DNA of 64,000 nucleotides from NCBI RefSeq assembly GCF_009828015.1, contig NZ_WTYG01000001.1, forward strand, positions 620,001-684,000, written 5' to 3'. Every line of letters starts with the position of its first letter. Positions within the stretch are counted from its first letter, which is position 1. The DNA comes from Qipengyuania citrea (GTDB taxonomy: Bacteria > Pseudomonadota > Alphaproteobacteria > Sphingomonadales > Sphingomonadaceae). The notes under the pieces are model-generated. The model worked only from the letters and a program-made list of their open reading frames with translations. It was not told the DNA's origin and made no database searches. This document shows positions 35,633-49,045 of the stretch, one piece after another. The position numbers and the translations under genes are program-made.

Positions 35633-36909
35633 GTCCACAGCCCGCATTGCAGGGCGATGATCAGCAGGATCACCGGCTGGTAGGCGATCCCCTGGAACAG
35701 CGACCCGACCAGCGCGATGACCTGCGTCATCTGTAGCGCGCTTGCCAATGGCGATTGCCAGCTTGCCCCCTCGCGCCCGCGCCACCGCCGCCGCAGCTTT
35801 TCCATCTGCCACAGCCCGCTGGCATGGAGCCAGACCCACAGGAACAGGCCGATCCACCCCTGTTCACCCAGCACCTCGAAGATCGACGAGTGAAAGGCGC
35901 GGGCTTCGTCGACCACGTCCTTGTATTCGACGGTGGTCGTACTGCCATTCTCGCTGACCTGCGGCAGGCGGTATTCGAACTTGTTGCCGCGGTAGGAATC
36001 GAATCCGCCGCCAAGCGGGTTCTCGAGCGCGTATTCATAGGTCCATTGCCAGACCGCAAGGCGGGTCGATGCCGACTGGTCCTGTTCGTGCCCGGTGATC
36101 AGCCCCATGCGTTCGTAATAGCTGGTCGGCAGGAAGGGCGCGGCCATCAGCACGAGGGCAATGCCGCCGACGATGAAGGTCATCCGCCGCTTCACGTCGC
36201 GCAGTAGCAGCAGCGCGAGAACGCCGATACAGACGAGCCCGGTGCGTGCTTCGGTTCCGACGGGGATCAGCAGGCAGGCAAAGATGAACGCGCCGCCGAA
36301 CAGCTTGACTCGCCAGTCGGGCGGGAAGATCCGCCCGTGGTTCATGAACCACCAGATGATCGGGATCAGTCCGATCGCGACCGTCGCGAGCGTCGAACTT
36401 TCGTAGATGTTCGAATTGTCGTTCACGAAGAAATACAGGCTGCCATAGCCCCCGCCGCCAAGCGCGGTCTTGAGACCGGAGGAAATGATGATCGCTCCGG
36501 CTGTCAGCGTGACGACCAGCAGCGCGAGCTCCAGCCGCAATCGCGTGACCAGCGTGAAGGGCAGGAAGATGGCGAACACCAGCGCGCGCCAGACCCATTC
36601 CCACTTGTAGGCCGCATCCTCGGGGAAGTCGGCCCATTGCAGCGTGAGGAAGCACCATCCCAGGAAGGCGATGAGAATGCCCTGCCGCAGGGTGAAGCGG
36701 ATCTGCGATTTCGCATCGACCAGTGCCCAGCCTGCGAATGCGAGCATGAAGGCGATGAAGGAAATCGGCAGCATCGGCGTCAGCGTCCAGCCGATCTTCT
36801 GCGGGGCGAGGATGTCGATATAGAGATAGGCGAGCACCCAGACGAAGGGGCGCCTGAGGCCGAGCGCGAACAGCGTCATCACGAAAAGGAACAGCGCAGC
36901 GTCAAGCAT
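35500..36909 (-). CDS. Exosortase-A-associated putative O-glycosylation ligase
   Basis: A 469-residue polytopic protein with about ten hydrophobic segments. The N-terminus (MLDAALFLFVMTLFALGLRR, then YIDILAPQKIGW) and the Wzy/O-antigen-ligase-like middle (SSTLATVAIGLIPIIWW, TEARTGLVCIGVLALL, FHSSIFEVLGEQGWIGLFL) match, by recall, TIGR03097. The Ser/Arg/Ala-rich C-terminal tail is encoded in the 133 bases overlapping the sulfatase-fold gene. No exosortase or PEP-CTERM protein is visible in the window. It starts within the end of the small 36902 gene. Confidence 0.85.
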   Translation of the reverse strand: MLDAALFLFVMTLFALGLRRPFVWVLAYLYIDILAPQKIGWTLTPMLPISFIAFMLAFAGWALVDAKSQIRFTLRQGILIAFLGWCFLTLQWADFPEDAAYKWEWVWRALVFAIFLPFTLVTRLRLELALLVVTLTAGAIIISSGLKTALGGGGYGSLYFFVNDNSNIYESSTLATVAIGLIPIIWWFMNHGRIFPPDWRVKLFGGAFIFACLLIPVGTEARTGLVCIGVLALLLLRDVKRRMTFIVGGIALVLMAAPFLPTSYYERMGLITGHEQDQSASTRLAVWQWTYEYALENPLGGGFDSYRGNKFEYRLPQVSENGSTTTVEYKDVVDEARAFHSSIFEVLGEQGWIGLFLWVWLHASGLWQMEKLRRRWRGREGASWQSPLASALQMTQVIALVGSLFQGIAYQPVILLIIALQCGLWTYLKRCEEAAAEPSSSRRRAAQRSEPQRATSASNAARSAPASEA

Positions 36910-37084
36910 TGCGCGCCTTTCCGCCTGCGCGCCGCGCACGGCGGGCCTCGCGCCGGCTCGGCTTCGCCTCCTCCGGCTCCGCGCCCGGCGGATCCTCGCG
37001 GTCGAGGTCGTCGCGCATGAACACGCGCAGGATCGCGATGAGGATCAGCGCATGCGTCAGTGCGAGGGCGAGATAGTCGATCAC
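36902..37084 (-). CDS. Small membrane protein upstream of O-ligase
   Basis: A 60-residue product with a single transmembrane helix (DYLALALTHALILIAILRVF) and a charged tail that turns basic (EAKPSRREARRARRAGGKA). The start is GTG 37084 with GGAG about 12 bases upstream. Its end overlaps the O-ligase start by eight bases, which supports real translation and coupling. The function is unknown. It may instead be a leader for the ligase. Confidence 0.55.
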   Translation of the reverse strand: MIDYLALALTHALILIAILRVFMRDDLDREDPPGAEPEEAKPSRREARRARRAGGKARNA

Positions 37085-37163
37085 GAGTGCTTGGTCTCCG
37101 CAGCGGCTCCTAATGCATCGCAGTTGACGCGCCGTTAAGCGTAATGTGACACATCAGCCCCCG

Positions 37164-38387
37164 ATGACCCGCGTGCTTCACATCCTCGACCATTCGCTGC
37201 CGCTGCAATCGGGCTATACGTTCCGCACGCGTGCGATCCTCACCAGCCTGCAGAAAGCGGGGGTGGAAGTGCGCGCGATTACCGGCGCGCGGCATTCGGC
37301 CGAAGGTCCGCCCCGGGAAACGATCGACGGACTGACTTTCGAACGCCTGCCGGCTGCGCCTGCGCCGGGGGGGGCACCCGGCCTGCGCGAATGGCGCGAG
37401 ATCGAGACCTTGCGCAAGCAGATCGAACGCGTGGCCCACGACTGGCAGCCGGATATCCTGCATGCCCATTCGCCCGCGCTGTGCGGAATGGCCGGCCTGC
37501 GCGCGGCGCGGCGGCTGGGCCTGCCACTGGTCTATGAAATCCGCGCTTTCTGGGAGGATGCCGCGGTCGGCAATGGCATGGGCCGCGAAGGATCGCTCAA
37601 GTACCGCCTCACGCGTGCGCTCGAAAACCGCGTGGTCGTGGGGGCCGAAGCCGTGTTCACGATCTGCGAAGGGCTGCGTGCCGACTTGGTCGGGCGCGGT
37701 CATGATGCAGGCAAGATCGCCCTGTCGCCCAACGGTGTCGACCTGTCGCTGTTCGGCGAACCCGTCCCGCGCGACGATGCGCTGGCGCGCGAAATCGGTA
37801 TCGGCGAAGGCCCGGTGATCGGCTTTATCGGCAGCTTCTACGATTACGAGGGGCTCGATGACCTGATCGCCGCGCTGCCCGCGCTGCGCGAGCGGCACCC
37901 GGGTGCCCAGCTGCTGCTGGTGGGCGGCGGACCGATGGATGCGGCGCTGCGCGCGCAGGCCGCGGCCTCGGCTGCGACCGGCGCGATCGTCTTCACCGGA
38001 CGCGTGCCGCATACCGAGGTTGAACGCTATTATTCGCTGATCGACGTGCTCGCCTATCCGCGCAAACGCTCTCGGCTGACCGATCTGGTCACCCCGCTCA
38101 AACCGCTCGAGGCGATGGCGCAGCAGCGTATCGTCGCGGCCAGCGATGTCGGGGGCCACCGCGAACTGATCGAAGCTGGAACCACCGGTCTGTTGTTCCC
38201 GCCCGGCGATCCGCCCGCGATCGCGGGCGCGCTGGCCGCGTTCATCGATTCCCGCGACAAGTGGCCCGATATGCGCCGCGCGGGGCGGGAGCATGTTGCC
38301 CGCCACCACGACTGGGCGCGGAATATCGAAGGTTATCAGCATATTTACCAAAAGCTGCTAGCAACCGATTCTTCCGCAGCCGCATAA
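37164..38387 (+). CDS. Exosortase-A-associated glycosyltransferase (GT4-like)
   Basis: A 407-residue cytoplasmic glycosyltransferase. It opens MTRVLHILDHSLPLQSGYTF, matching by recall TIGR04063 (exosortase-A-system-associated glycosyltransferase). The C-terminal Rossmann half carries LSPNGVDLSLFG, LLLVGGGPMD, VPHTEVERYYSLIDVLAYP and EAMAQQRIVAASDVGGHRELIEAG, a GT4 nucleotide-sugar site. ATG 37164 begins the family start; a GTG at 37146 is in frame. It is divergent from the O-ligase unit and shares its promoter gap. Confidence 0.9.
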   Translation: MTRVLHILDHSLPLQSGYTFRTRAILTSLQKAGVEVRAITGARHSAEGPPRETIDGLTFERLPAAPAPGGAPGLREWREIETLRKQIERVAHDWQPDILHAHSPALCGMAGLRAARRLGLPLVYEIRAFWEDAAVGNGMGREGSLKYRLTRALENRVVVGAEAVFTICEGLRADLVGRGHDAGKIALSPNGVDLSLFGEPVPRDDALAREIGIGEGPVIGFIGSFYDYEGLDDLIAALPALRERHPGAQLLLVGGGPMDAALRAQAAASAATGAIVFTGRVPHTEVERYYSLIDVLAYPRKRSRLTDLVTPLKPLEAMAQQRIVAASDVGGHRELIEAGTTGLLFPPGDPPAIAGALAAFIDSRDKWPDMRRAGREHVARHHDWARNIEGYQHIYQKLLATDSSAAA

Positions 38388-38415
38388 CCGCCTGCCTAGT
38401 CTATAACGGGATCCC

Positions 38416-39480
38416 ATGAGCGCAGCGAATCACCCTGCCCCGATCAGCAGCCATCCGCTTTTCAAATGGGCGGTAGGCGCGTGGTTCGCGCTGTTGCTGG
38501 GTCTCGGCCTCTTCGTCATGCCGGCTGCCGTGCATCTGTCACTGGGCGAACGGCTGGCGCTCGACACGGTGCTGACCGATCCCGCTCTCTTGCGGATGGC
38601 GCTATCGGCCCTCGCTGCCTTGCTCGGCCTGCTTCTCGGCCTGGCGATCGCGGGGCGCATCGCCGCGCTCACTGATGCAAGCTATGGCGAAGATGATCCC
38701 GTCGAAGACGCCCCGAGCGAATCCGAGCCCGAAACGAAGATCTGGCTGGGCGATGTGGATGAGCCTGCCGCACCCGTTCCGCACGCGCCGCCCGAGCCGG
38801 CAGCGGCACCTGCGCCGCGGCGGCTGTTCAACCCGCGCGAGGATCTGGCCGAGGAAGGCATTGCTCCCTTCCGCGATCCGACTGCCATTCCGCCGCTCGC
38901 GATCGATCCTGTCGAAACGGCGCCGCAGGACGCCGAATTCGAGAATATCGAACCGGCTGGTCAAGACCCGTTCTCCACCGAGCTATGGGCCGACCCGCTA
39001 TCCGGCGACGGCGACGATGACGCCTGGACCGTGACGGAACACGATCCGCTGGACCATCCGGAAGAACCGGTCGAGTTGCCGCCCTCCGCGCCCGAACCTT
39101 CGATCACCGCGCCTGCCGACCCGGAGGAGGAGGAGGAGGATCACTATCCCATCGCCCGCCAAGCGACGGATGAAACTGGTTTCGGGATGGCCGGAGAAGG
39201 CGATTGGCAATCGGCGGACCCATCGATCCCCCCGGCCTCGCTCAGCGAACTCTCGCTCGAGGAACTGACCCAGCGCTTGGGTGACGCGCTGGCAGCCTGC
39301 AAGGCCGGCGATGAGGATGCCGGGGCGCCGGCCGATTCGGTGGTTGCATTCCTCCAGCGCGAAACCGGGCGCGAAGCTGGACAGCACCACGTGGCTCAAG
39401 GCGAACCGGAGCAAGAGGATCCGCAGGCCGAACTGCGCCGCGCGCTCGACAAGCTTACCCGGATCGGGAAGCCCGACTGA
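38416..39480 (+). CDS. Acidic two-helix membrane protein of unknown function
   Basis: A 354-residue protein. Two hydrophobic helices lie near residues 16-38 and 60-82. The remainder is disordered-looking, rich in Pro, Glu and Asp (VEDAPSESEPETKIWLGD, EEEEEDHYP), with a short helical C-terminus (SLEELTQRLGDALAAC and AELRRALDKLTRIGKPD). The start follows the glycosyltransferase stop by 28 bases, so it may be part of the polysaccharide unit. I do not recognise a domain. Cytoplasmic or periplasmic tail orientation cannot be decided. Confidence 0.8.
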   Translation: MSAANHPAPISSHPLFKWAVGAWFALLLGLGLFVMPAAVHLSLGERLALDTVLTDPALLRMALSALAALLGLLLGLAIAGRIAALTDASYGEDDPVEDAPSESEPETKIWLGDVDEPAAPVPHAPPEPAAAPAPRRLFNPREDLAEEGIAPFRDPTAIPPLAIDPVETAPQDAEFENIEPAGQDPFSTELWADPLSGDGDDDAWTVTEHDPLDHPEEPVELPPSAPEPSITAPADPEEEEEDHYPIARQATDETGFGMAGEGDWQSADPSIPPASLSELSLEELTQRLGDALAACKAGDEDAGAPADSVVAFLQRETGREAGQHHVAQGEPEQEDPQAELRRALDKLTRIGKPD

Positions 39481-39503
39481 ACCCTACGGGCTGACCCGGG
39501 GCC

Positions 39504-39516
39504 TTCCGTTACGGAA
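39504..39516. promoter_or_regulatory. Short palindrome TTCCGT-T-ACGGAA
   Basis: A perfect 6+6 inverted repeat with a one-base centre lies 24 bases after the 38416 gene stop and about 200 bases before gltB. It could be a small operator or part of a hairpin; no T tract follows. Confidence 0.3.
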
Positions 39517-39548
39517 TCCCGCAATACAGCGTAATTCTTGCGACGGCT

Positions 39549-39584
39549 GAAATTTTGCTACGCGTCTCGCAGTTGCAAAATTTC
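39549..39584 (+). promoter_or_regulatory. Inverted repeat in gltB leader
   Basis: GAAATTTTGC (39549-39558) and GCAAAATTTC (39575-39584) form a perfect 10-base inverted repeat with a 16-base spacer. A third ATTTTGC half lies at 39615-39621. The whole lies 94-167 bases before the gltB ATG. The AT-rich arms in a GC-rich leader suggest a protein-binding site, possibly Lrp/AsnC-type, though the regulator is unknown. Confidence 0.55.
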
Positions 39585-39714
39585 GATGCTGTCGGCATGA
39601 AGCTTCTTCGCGCAATTTTGCAGGTGTCGCCAGCGGCACTGCCAGACCATGCTCCCGGCCGCCCCGCCATCGCTGCGAGGCCGGTCGGCGGGCCCGAAGA
39701 AGGACGCTTCGCCC

Positions 39715-44370
<4,656 letters not shown>

Positions 44371-44375
44371 GGGTC

Positions 44376-45812
44376 ATGGGCAAGGAAACCGGCTTTCTCG
44401 AATACGAGCGCGAGGATCGCACCTATCGCGATCCCGAAGAACGGCTGACGCATTACAAGGAATTCGTGGTCCCGCTGAGCGAGGAGCAGCTGCGCCGGCA
44501 GGCGGCGCGCTGCATGAACTGCGGCATTCCCTATTGCCACAACGGCTGTCCGGTGAACAACATCATCCCGGACTGGAACCACCTCGTCTATGAAGACGAC
44601 TGGAAGAACGCGCTCGACGTCCTCCATTCGACCAACAATTTCCCCGAGTTTACCGGCCGGGTCTGCCCCGCCCCGTGCGAAGCGGCCTGCACGCTCAATA
44701 TCGTCGATTCGCCGGTAACGATCAAAAGCATCGAATGCGCGATCATCGACCGCGGCTTCGACGAAGGCTGGGTCAAGCCGCAGCTGCCCGAACAGCGCAC
44801 CGGCAAGTCGGTCGCGGTGATCGGCAGCGGGCCTGCCGGCCTGGCCTGCGCACAGCAGCTGGCCCGCGCGGGCCATGCAGTCACCGTGTTCGAGAAGAGC
44901 GACCGGATCGGCGGATTGCTGCGCTACGGCATTCCCGACTTCAAGATGGAAAAGCACCTGATCAACCGACGCGCGGTGCAGATGGAGGCCGAAGGCGTCC
45001 AGTTCCGCACTTCGAGCGAAGTCGGGGTCGAAGTGAGCTTCCAGGCGCTGAAGGAGAATTTCGACGCGGTGGTGCTTGCGGGCGGTTCGGAAGAAGCCCG
45101 TATGCTCGACATCCCGGGTTCCGAACTCGACGGCGTGCGGCTGGCAATGGAATTCCTGACCCAGCAGAACAAGCGCAACGCGGGCGACGACGAAGTCCGC
45201 GCCGCGCCGCGTGGCAGCCTGACCGCAACGGGCAAGCATGTCATCGTGATCGGCGGCGGTGACACGGGCAGCGACTGCGTGGGCACCAGCAACCGGCAGG
45301 GCGCAGCCAGCGTCACCCAGCTCGAGATCATGCCCAAGCCGCCCGAAAAGGAAGACAAGGCGCTGACCTGGCCCGACTGGCCGCTCAAGCTGCGCACCTC
45401 GTCGAGCCACGAGGAAGGCGTCGACCGCGACTGGGCGGTGCTGACCAAGCGCGTGATCGAGGAAAACGGCGTCGTTTCAGGGCTCGAGTGCGTGCGGGTC
45501 GAATGGAAAGACGGCCGCATGCAGGAAGTGGCCGACAGCACGTTCACGCTCAAGGCCGACCTGATCCTGCTCGCCATGGGCTTTACCGGCCCCAAGCGGC
45601 GTGGCCTGCTCGACCGGGCGGGAGTCGATCTGGACGGGCGCGGCAATGTCGCGGCGGACACCGACTGGTATCTCACCAGCGAAGCCAATGTGTTCTCCTG
45701 CGGCGACATGCGGCGCGGGCAGAGCCTGGTGGTATGGGCGATCCGCGAAGGCCGGCAATGCGCCCGCGCCGTCGACCTCGCCCTGATGGGCGCAACCGAA
45801 CTGCCGCGCTAA
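44376..45812 (+). CDS. gltD: Glutamate synthase (NADPH) small subunit
   Basis: A 478-residue FAD- and Fe-S-dependent subunit passing electrons from NADPH to GltB. N-terminal Cys clusters are [14 protein letters not shown] and [18 protein letters not shown] binding is [12 protein letters not shown] near residue 150, and the NADPH site is [11 protein letters not shown] near residue 294. [17 protein letters not shown] closes the FAD domain. It begins five bases after gltB, with GGGTC in between, so it is an operon. No terminator is clear before the next gene. Confidence 0.96.
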   Translation: MGKETGFLEYEREDRTYRDPEERLTHYKEFVVPLSEEQLRRQAARCMNCGIPYCHNGCPVNNIIPDWNHLVYEDDWKNALDVLHSTNNFPEFTGRVCPAPCEAACTLNIVDSPVTIKSIECAIIDRGFDEGWVKPQLPEQRTGKSVAVIGSGPAGLACAQQLARAGHAVTVFEKSDRIGGLLRYGIPDFKMEKHLINRRAVQMEAEGVQFRTSSEVGVEVSFQALKENFDAVVLAGGSEEARMLDIPGSELDGVRLAMEFLTQQNKRNAGDDEVRAAPRGSLTATGKHVIVIGGGDTGSDCVGTSNRQGAASVTQLEIMPKPPEKEDKALTWPDWPLKLRTSSSHEEGVDRDWAVLTKRVIEENGVVSGLECVRVEWKDGRMQEVADSTFTLKADLILLAMGFTGPKRRGLLDRAGVDLDGRGNVAADTDWYLTSEANVFSCGDMRRGQSLVVWAIREGRQCARAVDLALMGATELPR

Positions 45813-45840
45813 CCAATCGCGGGGTAGCTGCCTCGCGCGG

Positions 45841-46623
45841 CTATCCCTGCGTGCGGCCGCGCGCCTGGACGGCGGTGCGGCGGGCTTCGAGCTCGGCGGG
45901 GCGCACGGCGCTGTTGGCGGCCGAGGACTGCCGGTGTTCGATCGCCAGCCCCTCGCCGAAACTGGCGGCATAGCCTTCGTCGATCAGCCGCTTGTATCCG
46001 GCAAGGAAGGCGGGGTCGACGCTTGCCATGTCGGCGGCCAGGCGGCGCGCCTCCGCGAGCAGCGACTCCGGCGCGACCACGCGGTTGACGAGCCCCCAGC
46101 GTTCGGCCGTGGCGGCATCGAGGAAATTGCCGGTAAAGCTGAGCTCCTTGGCGCGGCTGATGCCGATCATCCGGCTGAGTTTCTGCGACAGCCCCCAGCC
46201 CGGCACCACGCCGACCCGCGCATGCGTATCGGCAAAGCGCGCGTTGCTGCTGGCAATCAGCACGTCGCAGGCGAGCGCGACTTCGAACCCACCGGTGATC
46301 GCCACGCCATTGATCGCGCCGATCACCGGCTTGCGGCAGTTTTCGATCGCCTTGACCGGGTTTTCGTCCGCCCCCTCGGCATTGGCTGCGCCCAATGCGC
46401 CTTCCTGCGATCCCAGTTCCTTGAGATCGAGCCCGGCAGTAAACGCCCGCGTCCCCGCGCCGGTGAGGACCACTGCCCGCACACCGTCATCGGCATCCAG
46501 CGCGGTCATCACCTCGTAGAGACGATGGCGCAGCGCTTTCGACAGGGCATTCATCGCTTCGGGGCGGTTGAGCGTGACGGTGGCGATGCCGCCGGCGATC
46601 TCGGTCAGGATGAGGTCGGTCAT
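45841..46623 (-). CDS. Enoyl-CoA hydratase/isomerase-family (crotonase) protein
   Basis: A 260-residue crotonase-fold enzyme. It starts TEIAGGIATVTLNRPEAMNAL, with the oxyanion block AFTAGLDLKEL and the helix GVAITGGFEVALACDVLIA, whose Glu matches the first catalytic Glu of crotonase. The second catalytic position, normally Glu in an FGQPE-type block, reads THARVGVVPGWG here, so it may not be a hydratase in the usual way. The substrate is unknown. It diverges from an SDR gene across 84 bases. Confidence 0.85.
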   Translation of the reverse strand: MTDLILTEIAGGIATVTLNRPEAMNALSKALRHRLYEVMTALDADDGVRAVVLTGAGTRAFTAGLDLKELGSQEGALGAANAEGADENPVKAIENCRKPVIGAINGVAITGGFEVALACDVLIASSNARFADTHARVGVVPGWGLSQKLSRMIGISRAKELSFTGNFLDAATAERWGLVNRVVAPESLLAEARRLAADMASVDPAFLAGYKRLIDEGYAASFGEGLAIEHRQSSAANSAVRPAELEARRTAVQARGRTQG

Positions 46624-46644
46624 CCTGCCAGCCTAGCGAACAAG

Positions 46645-46657
46645 TTGCATCTTGCAA
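46645..46657. promoter_or_regulatory. Inverted repeat TTGCA-TCT-TGCAA
   Basis: A perfect 5+5 inverted repeat with a three-base centre lies in the 84-base gap between the divergent crotonase and SDR genes, a position suited to controlling both. It may be a regulator half-site; there is no adjacent regulator gene. Confidence 0.35.
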
Positions 46658-46707
46658 TCTTTCGCCCGCTGCCCTTCACTGCGCGCCGAGCGAGAGGAGA
46701 CGCGAAT

Positions 46708-47487
46708 ATGGCTTTCAAACCCTTCGATCTGACCGGCAAGGCAGCAGTGGTCACCGGCGGCAATGGCGGTATCGGCCTGGGCATGGCCGAAGGGCTTGCG
46801 GCAGCCGGCGCCGACGTCGCGATCTGGGGGCGCAATGCGGACAAGAACGCCGCCGCGCTCGAACGGCTCAAAGCGCATGGTACGCGCGTGGAGGCGCTGG
46901 AGGTCGATGTTGCCGATGAACAGGCGGTGGTCGATGCGATGGCCGAAAGCCTGTCGCGCCTAGGCCGGATCGACAGCTGCATCGCCAATGCCGGCGTGGG
47001 CGGCGGCGCGCCGCTGATCGAACAGACGACCGAGCAGTGGCGCAAGGTCACCGCGGTCAATCTCGATGCGGTGTTCTGGACCTTCCGCGAGGCGAGCAAG
47101 CACATGGTCGCGCGCGCGGAGAGCGGCGACAAGGGCGGTTCGCTGCTGGTGACATCGAGCGTGTCGGCGATCCATGGCGCGCCGCAGAACCAGGCCTATG
47201 CCGCGACCAAGGCAGGCGTACTGGCGATGGTCCGCGGTACCGCGGTGGAACTGGCGCGCCACGGCATCCGCGCCAATGCGATCCTGCCCGGCTGGATCGC
47301 CACCGAAATGACCGAGCGGTTGCAGAACTGGGATGCGTTCAACGACAAGGCGATTGGCCGTGTGCCGATGCGGCGTTGGGGCGAGGGCGAGGATTTCGCC
47401 GGCATGGCCGTGTATTTCGCCAGCGATGCGAGCAAGTTCCACACCGGCGATTCGGTGGTGATCGACGGCGGCTATTCGATCTTCTGA
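46708..47487 (+). CDS. SDR-family oxidoreductase
   Basis: A 259-residue short-chain dehydrogenase. TGGNGGIGLGMAEG is the dinucleotide site, IANAGVGGG the NAG motif, and the catalytic Ser-Tyr-Lys is SSVSAIHG...YAATKAG. GGYSIF at the C-terminus is typical of classical SDRs. AGAGGAGA lies eight bases before ATG 46708. The substrate is unknown; being divergent from an enoyl-CoA-hydratase-family gene hints at a hydroxyacyl or alcohol substrate, as inference. The stop is one base from the convergent hydrolase stop. Confidence 0.92.
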   Translation: MAFKPFDLTGKAAVVTGGNGGIGLGMAEGLAAAGADVAIWGRNADKNAAALERLKAHGTRVEALEVDVADEQAVVDAMAESLSRLGRIDSCIANAGVGGGAPLIEQTTEQWRKVTAVNLDAVFWTFREASKHMVARAESGDKGGSLLVTSSVSAIHGAPQNQAYAATKAGVLAMVRGTAVELARHGIRANAILPGWIATEMTERLQNWDAFNDKAIGRVPMRRWGEGEDFAGMAVYFASDASKFHTGDSVVIDGGYSIF

Positions 47488-47488
47488 G

Positions 47489-48970
47489 CTAGAGGCCGCG
47501 CAGCCGGGGGGAAAGGTTCGCGTGCCGGCGGATCGCGCGGACCTGCCCGGCTTCATCGCGTTCGAAAGTCACCGCCTCGCGTTCGGCCCCCTTGTCGGTC
47601 ACCACGCGGAAGCGGTCACCGCCCAGCGGTTTCAGGCGCCATAGCGCGCGGGCAGGCTCGACCGCATCGGGATCGAGCCAGGTCAGCCCGCCGGCCCAGG
47701 GAATCAGCATGAAATCCGAATCCCACGGCTGGCCGCTATACACGCCGGCATAATCTGCCAGATCGACCCCCGCGACGGGGTCGAACGGCGCCGCTTCGCC
47801 CCGGGCCTTGACCAGCGCGGCAATCCCGCGGGCGATGCCGCCGGGATCATCCATCGCATTCATCGCCACGGCCACGCCCATGCCTTCCGCCGGCGCCAGC
47901 ATCAGCACGCTGCGATAACCCGGGCACGCGCCGCCATGGCCAACGACCGTGGTGCCGCCTTCCTGCCGGACGGAGAAGCCGAGGCCCCAGCTCGTTTCCC
48001 AATCGGGCGAGATATAATGGACGCGCTGCATCTCGCGCAGGGTCGAGGGGCGCAGCACCTCTTCCTCGCCGCTGCTCGCCAATCGGAAGGTCCAGCTGGC
48101 GAATTTGGCGAGATCGGCCACGCTGGCGGTGAAGCCCGCCGCAGGCGTGATCCCCGCCGGATCGAACAGGCCGACCTCGGGCCGCGTGCCGTCGGCTTCG
48201 AGCGCGCCCCAGCCGACGGCCATCTGCTGGCCATAGAGCTGCGCAGGAATGCCGGCACGCGTATCGTCCAGTCCCAGCGGGCCGAGGATATTGGCGTCGA
48301 CATACTCGGCATAGGGCGTGCCGCTGACCGCCTCGACGGTTTCGCCCACCAGCGTGAGCCCGAGGTTCGAATATTGCCAGGTGGTCGATGCGGGATAGAG
48401 CGGCGTCTGCTCCCGAATCGCCACGCGGACCTGCGCTTGGGAAGGGAAGGCGAAGTCGGGCCCGGTCCAATAGGGGAAGTCGGCTTCGCGCGGCAGGCCG
48501 GCCGAATGCGTCAGCAGGCCGCGCAGCGTGATCGGCACGCTGTCCCGCGGGTCGTCGGCCAGCCGGGCCCAGGGAAGATAGCGTTCGATCGGCGCGTCGA
48601 GAGCGACCGTGCCGCGTTCCCACTGCTGCATCAGCGCAACGGCAGTGAACAGCTTGGAAATCGAACAGATCGAATAGATCGTATCGGGCGTCGCCGGGAT
48701 CCGGCCCGCACGGTCGGTGGTGCCGAAGCCCTTCGCCCAGGCGGTGGTATCGCCCCGCACCAGCGCGGCCGAGATTGCGGGAATCCTGCGATACCGCCGC
48801 TGCCCGTCGATCCACAGTTCGGCAGCGCGCATCGCCTCACCCAGGGCGGCGGCCTTCGCCGGATCGAGCGCCTCGGCGCCAACCGGCGGTACATCCTGCG
48901 CATCTGCGGCGCCCGGAACCGCCATGCCCAAAGCCGCGAGTGCCGCGCCTGCCCGGAAAACCGCCTTCAT
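47489..48970 (-). CDS. Secreted serine hydrolase (beta-lactamase/class C penicillin-binding fold)
   Basis: A 493-residue protein with a signal peptide (ending AADAQ at about residue 25). The nucleophile motif is S103-I-S-K106 in YSICSISKLFTAV; a YSN motif follows in TWQYSNLGLTLVG; VGHGGACPG supplies the third motif region with His. The fold covers beta-lactamases, esterases and D-aminopeptidases. The C-terminal about 90 residues form a DUF3471-like beta domain (PFDPVAGVDLADYAGVYSG). The substrate cannot be inferred. Confidence 0.9.
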   Translation of the reverse strand: MKAVFRAGAALAALGMAVPGAADAQDVPPVGAEALDPAKAAALGEAMRAAELWIDGQRRYRRIPAISAALVRGDTTAWAKGFGTTDRAGRIPATPDTIYSICSISKLFTAVALMQQWERGTVALDAPIERYLPWARLADDPRDSVPITLRGLLTHSAGLPREADFPYWTGPDFAFPSQAQVRVAIREQTPLYPASTTWQYSNLGLTLVGETVEAVSGTPYAEYVDANILGPLGLDDTRAGIPAQLYGQQMAVGWGALEADGTRPEVGLFDPAGITPAAGFTASVADLAKFASWTFRLASSGEEEVLRPSTLREMQRVHYISPDWETSWGLGFSVRQEGGTTVVGHGGACPGYRSVLMLAPAEGMGVAVAMNAMDDPGGIARGIAALVKARGEAAPFDPVAGVDLADYAGVYSGQPWDSDFMLIPWAGGLTWLDPDAVEPARALWRLKPLGGDRFRVVTDKGAEREAVTFERDEAGQVRAIRRHANLSPRLRGL

Positions 48971-49045
48971 CGCTCGTACTCCCAGAGTGGAGCGCGACTG
49001 TCCTATACGCGCCGGCCTATGGCAAGCGGCTCCCTCTTGGGGCAG

